This document shows positions 26,769 to 33,949 of a DNA stretch of 33,949 nucleotides, piece by piece. Where the stretch lies: NCBI RefSeq assembly GCF_003584015.1, contig NZ_QXFM01000074.1, forward strand, positions 1 through 33,949, read 5' to 3'. Below the pieces are notes generated by a model. It had not been told where the DNA came from. It was given only the letters and a program-made list of their open reading frames with translations, and ran no database searches. Position numbers and translations under genes: made by a program. Each line of letters opens with the position of its first letter. Position 1 is the first letter of the stretch. This DNA is from Aurantiacibacter xanthus (GTDB lineage: Bacteria; Pseudomonadota; Alphaproteobacteria; Sphingomonadales; Sphingomonadaceae).

Positions 26769-27435
26769 TCCGGTTGTTCGCCTCACGTCGCTGGCCCGCA
26801 ATTTCGAGCAGGGCGGCGAGGTTATCGAGGTTCTGCGCGGGGTCGACCTGACGATCCAGCCTGGCGAGATCGTGGCGCTGCTTGGCCCCTCGGGTTCGGG
26901 CAAGTCGACCATGTTGCAGGCGGTCGGCCTGCTCGAAGGCGGTTTCTCGGGCCGGATCGAGCTGGCCGGGACCGATGCCAGCAAGGCCAATGCCGCGGAG
27001 CGCACCACGCTGCGGCGCGAAAACCTTGGCTTTGTGTACCAGTTCCACCACCTGCTGCCGGATTTCTCCGCCGAGGAGAACGTGATCCTGCCGCAATTGC
27101 TGCTCGGCGTGAGCCGCAGCGATGCCGAAGTCCGCGCCCGCGAATTGCTCGGGGCGCTCGGCCTCGCGCACCGTCTCACCCACCGTCCGAGCCAGCTTTC
27201 GGGTGGCGAACAGCAACGTGTGGCAGTGGCCCGCGCATTGGCGAACAAGCCGCGGCTGGTGCTGGCCGACGAGCCGACCGGCAACCTCGATGAGGTCACT
27301 GCGGACAAGGTCTTTGCCGAGTTCCTCGGGCTGGTGCGCGGGCAGGGCAGTTCTGCCTTGGTGGCCACCCACAACGAGCGGCTCGCGGCGCGGATGGACC
27401 GGGTGGTGCGCCTGTCCGAAGGGCGGCTGATTTAG
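26761..27435 (+). CDS. lolD: Lipoprotein-releasing ABC transporter ATPase LolD
   Basis: 224-residue ATPase. Walker [10 protein letters not shown] at 42-50, Q-loop Gln94 in [10 protein letters not shown], signature LSGGEQ at 146-151, Walker B VLADEP at 167-172, and the H-loop in ATHN. The [14 protein letters not shown] segment is typical of LolD and related macrolide-exporter ATPases. The ATG at 26761 overlaps the permease stop, and its SD GAGGTG (26748-26753) lies inside the permease gene, so translation is coupled. It energises lipoprotein release together with the permease. Confidence 0.94.
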   Translation: MSNPVVRLTSLARNFEQGGEVIEVLRGVDLTIQPGEIVALLGPSGSGKSTMLQAVGLLEGGFSGRIELAGTDASKANAAERTTLRRENLGFVYQFHHLLPDFSAEENVILPQLLLGVSRSDAEVRARELLGALGLAHRLTHRPSQLSGGEQQRVAVARALANKPRLVLADEPTGNLDEVTADKVFAEFLGLVRGQGSSALVATHNERLAARMDRVVRLSEGRLI

Positions 27436-27501
27436 CCATTTTGCGCGGAAACCCGCCGCCTGCTCATGCGTTCATGCAGCAAGACATAGGAGGGTTTGTG
27501 C

Positions 27502-27780
27502 ATGGTCGATTTTCCCAGCAGCTATAAGGCCGAGGGCACCAACCGCGTTGGCATCCAGTGGGATGATCGCGCCTTTCTTCATGCGGTGGGCGACGGCGAC
27601 GGTGTGCTCGATCGCGCCAAGTCGATCAGGAGCGGAACCTTCGCCGAACTGGTGGGGCAGATCGCATCGCTGCCCGAGGATGAGCGCCGCGGGTACTATA
27701 TCCAGAAGGCCGGCGACCGCGAGTTCCATGCCGACGAGATCGCCGCGCTTGCCGCGCGGGAGGATTTTCCGCGCAAGTGA
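27502..27780 (+). CDS. Small conserved-looking protein of unknown function
   Basis: 92 residues, acidic and soluble, with no signal peptide or membrane segment. It begins MVDFPSSYKAEGTNRVG and ends with a helix-rich tail (FHADEIAALAAREDF). The ATG at 27502 has an excellent SD, AGGAGGG at 27488-27494 with a 7-nt gap, which is the main support for it being real. I do not recognise the family. It follows lolD by 66 bp and could be read through from it. A hairpin CCTGCCGC/GCGGCAGG (27788-27817) just after the stop could end the transcript. Confidence 0.7.
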   Translation: MVDFPSSYKAEGTNRVGIQWDDRAFLHAVGDGDGVLDRAKSIRSGTFAELVGQIASLPEDERRGYYIQKAGDREFHADEIAALAAREDFPRK

Positions 27781-27854
27781 TTGATCGCCTGCCGCGATCC
27801 TCTAGGTTAGCGGCAGGTGCCCAATAAAGCGCGCCAAAGGTAGCGGAGTTGCGC

Positions 27855-28187
27855 GTGCTGGCATCATTCAACGACTGGTTCCTCGGTCTTGGCGCGCAAT
27901 ACGGCGTCAATCCCTACATCTTCGGCGCGATCTATATCGGCGCGATCCCGTTCTTCCTCGCCTCGATTGGCTGGCTGGTGAAGCGCGCGCGGGCTGGGCG
28001 TTCCACCGTCGCGCCGACGATGCTGGCGGGGTTCTTCTTCGTCTCGGCCTATCTCTACCTCGCCGTGTTCGGGCAGGACATCCCGGTCTGGGTGTGGATG
28101 TTCCTCGCCGCGCTTATTGCCTACGGCGCATGGTCGACGATCCGCGACACCCGCCGCAAGATCGCCGCCAGGCCTGACGAGGACTAG
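27855..28187 (+). CDS. Small integral membrane protein of unknown function
   Basis: 110 residues with three predicted membrane helices: about 20-42 (YIFGAIYIGAIPFFLASIGW), 53-75 (APTMLAGFFFVSAYLYLAVF) and 78-95 (PVWVWMFLAALIAYGAW). The charged tail is RDTRRKIAARPDED. The start is probably GTG at 27855, with GGAG at 27845-27848 and a 6-nt spacer; the TTG at 27849 sits too close to that SD. I do not recognise the family. Convergent with the Yip1 gene across repeat copy D. Confidence 0.7.
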   Translation: MLASFNDWFLGLGAQYGVNPYIFGAIYIGAIPFFLASIGWLVKRARAGRSTVAPTMLAGFFFVSAYLYLAVFGQDIPVWVWMFLAALIAYGAWSTIRDTRRKIAARPDED

Positions 28188-28206
28188 ATGTTGGCCTGAT
28201 CCCCCT

Positions 28207-28305
28207 CACTTCCCTCCCCGTGGGGAGGGGCTGGGGGATGGGGGCTCGACAGTGGTTGGCGTGGAACCCCCAATCCCAACCCTTCCCCCACAGGGAAAGG
28301 GCTTT
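28207..28305 (+). repeat. Two-hairpin intergenic repeat, copy D
   Basis: Same orientation as copies B and C, but with small indels: an extra A in the G-rich and C-rich tracts, and a less perfect last hairpin (CCCTTCCC/GGGAAAGGG). It ends CTTTC about 2 bp before the stop codon of the Yip1 gene. It occupies the convergent gap between two membrane-protein genes. Confidence 0.85.
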
Positions 28306-28307
28306 CT

Positions 28308-29057
28308 TTAGTCGTTCGGCTTCTCGACCTGGATGTTCACCTTCTCGCCATCCGGCCCGGTGATCGTCATGGTCGTGCCGTCCGCGCTCGTGTGCATCGA
28401 GCCAAGGCCGCCCATGTCCATCGACATCCGATCCTGTGCATCGGCAGCGGCAATCATCGATGGTGCGGTGATGGCAGTCGAGATCGCTCCGGCGATGAGC
28501 ATGATGATGAAGGCCGCGATCACCGTCACCAGAGTGTAGACGGGCACCTTGTCCGTCGCCACGCCCATCACCGGGACAGCGCCCTTGTAAAACAGGTACA
28601 GGCTGTAGATCGCGAACAGCAGGCCGATGATCCCCAGCGCCGGGACCAGCCCGACGATGCCGCCGACCATGTTCGCGGTCATCGCATAGGCGACGAGGCG
28701 GAAGGCGGCGGGATAGTCGTCCTTGCCGCCGAACTTGGGACTGAGAAAATTGGCCACGAAAGCCACCAGCCACACGCCTGCCAGCGCCATCACATAGCCG
28801 GTGACCATGGTCGCGATGCCGGTCATCAGGCTGGGCCGGTAGGTGAACCCCAGCGCGCCGTAGCCGAACACCTGCCCGCCGATGAATGCGGCTACCGGCC
28901 CGATGGCGGCGAGCGGCACCACATAACGAAGGAAGACCTCCCTGGGCGAATCGCTCTCACCGGCGATGGTTTGCCATTCGGCCGCAGGGGCCGTCAAAAT
29001 GGCCCTGGCGCGCGCTACAAGTGGCGAAGATCCTGACTGGACTGGTGTGTCATTCAT
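28308..29057 (-). CDS. Yip1 family membrane protein
   Basis: 249 residues. The N-terminal 40 or so are cytosolic (LVARARAILTAPAAEWQTIAGE, a characteristic opening of bacterial Yip1-domain proteins). About five membrane helices follow, including YVVPLAAIGPVAAFIGGQVF, GIVGLVPALGIIGLLFAIYS and YTLVTVIAAFIIMLIAGAI. A soluble C-terminal tail after about residue 200 is Met/Asp/Gly-rich (MSMDMGGLGSMHTSADG) and ends in a short beta segment. The function of bacterial members is not established. The ATG at 29057 was chosen because the upstream frame runs into the divergent dnaE promoter region; a GGGGGA lies about 7 nt upstream. Confidence 0.82.
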   Translation of the reverse strand: MNDTPVQSGSSPLVARARAILTAPAAEWQTIAGESDSPREVFLRYVVPLAAIGPVAAFIGGQVFGYGALGFTYRPSLMTGIATMVTGYVMALAGVWLVAFVANFLSPKFGGKDDYPAAFRLVAYAMTANMVGGIVGLVPALGIIGLLFAIYSLYLFYKGAVPVMGVATDKVPVYTLVTVIAAFIIMLIAGAISTAITAPSMIAAADAQDRMSMDMGGLGSMHTSADGTTMTITGPDGEKVNIQVEKPND

Positions 29058-29197
29058 GTATTCGTCCCCCAACGAAACCTGATGTTGGCCAAGTTGAACA
29101 TGAATTTTTGGCTGTAGCAAGATTATTGGGCTTTTTCCCCAAGCCCGGGCGCTGAGCCCTTGATCGGCGCGGCCGCGCTCCGCACATTCACCGGCCC

Positions 29198-32764
<3,567 letters not shown>

Positions 32765-32765
32765 C

Positions 32766-33362
32766 TCAGGCAGGCCAGATCAGCGCGGGCAGGGTCGAGC
32801 CGAGCAGCAGCGCGGCCATCACGAAGTTGAACGCGCGCAGGTGGCTCTCCTTGCGCAGCACTCGTTCGATCCCGCGCCCGGCTACCAGCCACGCGACGGC
32901 GCACGGAATGTTCACCACCAGAAACACGCCGGTGAGCACGGCAACGTCGGTGTACGAGCCACCGGGCGCAAACAGCGCACTGGCGGCGATAGCCACGACC
33001 CACGCCTTGGCGTTGATGAACTGCAGGCTCAACGCCTCGAAAAAGCCGACTGGTTTGCCCGGCGCAGCGCGCGCCGTTGACGGGCTGCTGCGGGCCAGCT
33101 TCCACGCCAGCCACAGCACCACGAGGGCACATCCTGCGCGGAATGCGACAGCAGCCTCTGGGTGAGCCAGCAGGATGGCGGCAGCGCCAAGACCTGACAG
33201 CGCGATGAGCATGGGAAAGCCCACGATAATGCCGAGCGCCAGCGGCAGTGACCGGCGCAGACCGAAGTTCGCACCCGATGTCATCAGCATGATATTGTTC
33301 GGGCCGGGCGTGATTGAGCCGACAAGCGCAAACAGGGCAAGGCTGGCGAAGCTTGAATCCAT
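32766..33362 (-). CDS. LysE/RhtB-family amino-acid exporter
   Basis: 198 residues and about six membrane helices. The family N-terminal signature is clear: LALFALVGSITPGPNNIMLMTSGANFG, with the PGPN motif near residue 20. Members export amino acids such as lysine, threonine, homoserine or cysteine; the substrate cannot be read here. The ATG at 33362 was preferred over the upstream in-frame codon at 33392, because it puts the first helix at the expected place and leaves the promoter gap free. It is divergent from an Lrp/AsnC regulator across 73 bp, the usual pairing for such exporters, and convergent with dnaE across a single base. Confidence 0.88.
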   Translation of the reverse strand: MDSSFASLALFALVGSITPGPNNIMLMTSGANFGLRRSLPLALGIIVGFPMLIALSGLGAAAILLAHPEAAVAFRAGCALVVLWLAWKLARSSPSTARAAPGKPVGFFEALSLQFINAKAWVVAIAASALFAPGGSYTDVAVLTGVFLVVNIPCAVAWLVAGRGIERVLRKESHLRAFNFVMAALLLGSTLPALIWPA

Positions 33363-33439
33363 GCCGGCAATATTACGTTGCTTCGCACGCAATATCCTTG
33401 CGAGATTGGCGGACTGGCGGGTATCACTGCAATATATGC
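33363..33439. promoter_or_regulatory. Candidate Lrp-type operators in the divergent promoter gap
   Basis: GCAATAT occurs three times, at 33367, 33389 and 33429 (spacing 22 and 40 bp, close to two and four helical turns). Each starts a small dyad: GCAATATTACGTTGC, GCAATATCCTTGC and GCAATATATGC. The last overlaps the regulator start codon, consistent with autoregulation. Confidence 0.5.
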
Positions 33440-33888
33440 CGAAGAATGACGAGATTGACCGCAGGATACTGCGCGAGCTTCAGCGCCATGCCCGACTCAC
33501 AAATGTCGAGCTGGCTGAGCGGGTGGGCCTGTCAGCATCGGCCTGCTTGCGCCGGGTGCAGGATCTGGAGCGTTCGGGTGTCATCTCGGGCTACCATGCG
33601 CGGGTCGATCCGCTGGCGGGCGGGGCCGGGTTCATTGCCTATGTCACCGTGGCCCTTTCATCGCATACCAAGGAAAACCTCGAAGCGTTCGAACGCACCG
33701 TGGCTGCCGCGCCGCAGGTGGTGGAGTGCCACAATATCACCGGTGCGACCTCCTATCTGCTGCGCGTCGAAGTCGCCGGATTGCAGCAGTACAAGAAGTT
33801 CCACACCGAGACGCTCGCCGCCGTGCCCGGAGTGGCGCAGATCACCACCCACGTATTGCTGGCGACGACCAAGCACCGGTTCGACTGA
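33436..33888 (+). CDS. Lrp/AsnC family transcriptional regulator
   Basis: 150 residues. The N-terminal winged helix-turn-helix (about 4-63) reads DEIDRRILRELQRHARLTNVELAERVGLSASACLRRVQDLERSGVI when joined from its pieces IDRRILRELQ, NVELAERVGL and CLRRVQDLE. The C-terminal RAM ligand-binding domain (about 68-145) includes VVECHNITGATSYLLRVEV. Such proteins form octamers or dimers, bind amino acids and often control a divergent LysE exporter, as arranged here. The start ATG at 33436 is inferred from family length; the open frame continues upstream to 33175 across the exporter gene. It is probably an amino-acid-responsive activator of the exporter. Confidence 0.92.
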   Translation: MPKNDEIDRRILRELQRHARLTNVELAERVGLSASACLRRVQDLERSGVISGYHARVDPLAGGAGFIAYVTVALSSHTKENLEAFERTVAAAPQVVECHNITGATSYLLRVEVAGLQQYKKFHTETLAAVPGVAQITTHVLLATTKHRFD

Positions 33889-33903
33889 GCGCAGACAACA
33901 AAA

Positions 33904-33933
33904 AGGCCCGGCAGGATCGCTCCTGCCGGGCCT
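33904..33933 (-). terminator. Intrinsic terminator for a minus-strand gene beyond the window (may also end the Lrp transcript)
   Basis: The perfect 13-bp stem AGGCCCGGCAGGA/TCCTGCCGGGCCT has loop TCGC. On the minus strand it is followed by TTTTTGTTG, a proper T-run. On the plus strand the run is missing, so it serves the right-hand gene best. Confidence 0.8.
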
Positions 33934-33949
33934 CAATGTGTCTGGCCCT

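Overview
The window is a GC-rich chromosomal segment from an alphaproteobacterium, most likely order Sphingomonadales near Erythrobacter/Porphyrobacter. That placement is an inference from several features: the family-like proteins, the mfd-sdhE-recG cluster, a TonB-dependent receptor of sphingomonad style, tandem TonB-C proteins, and C/G-rich palindromic intergenic repeats. No plasmid, phage, insertion sequence or CRISPR signal was seen. Most of the region is ordinary core genome.

Layout. 1-358 is the 3' end of addA, then trxA. A minus-strand pair follows: argJ and an inositol-monophosphatase-family gene. 3146-4089 holds two small exported-protein genes. Then come secA (4187-6934) and a two-gene operon of an SMP-30/lactonase-family protein and an MFS transporter (6998-9041). 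9152-12984 is a minus-strand block of a secreted M14 metallopeptidase, tRNA-Asn(GTT) and NAD kinase. 13099-15115 carries an EAL-domain protein and a hexapeptide acetyltransferase. 15261-21274 is a genome-maintenance cluster, with mfd and sdhE on the minus strand divergent from recG. 21438-25425 has a TonB-dependent receptor, a strong terminator and a class-3-like aldehyde dehydrogenase. 25527-27435 is the lipoprotein-release permease with its LolD ATPase. Two small unrecognised genes, a Yip1-family gene, dnaE (29198-32764), a LysE-type exporter and a divergent Lrp/AsnC regulator complete the window.

The most interesting structure is in the repeats. A two-hairpin element of about 90-100 bp occurs four times (791, 9057, 15145, 28207). 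It fills every convergent gene junction that has any spacer, which suggests a bidirectional terminator or boundary element. A different composite palindrome sits in the co-directional argJ gap. A third element, a 52-nt-arm inverted repeat, fills the divergent sdhE/recG promoter gap. A REP-like palindrome also lies in frame inside dnaE (about 30131-30218) and is read as about 25-30 extra residues between the PHP and polymerase parts. Three GCAATAT-based dyads between the LysE exporter and the Lrp regulator look like operators.

I found no convincing new multi-gene system. The unusual observations are the repeat biology, the dnaE insertion, a lactonase-fold protein lacking two expected substrate residues, and a few small unrecognised genes. 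All family calls come from motif reading alone; no database search was run.
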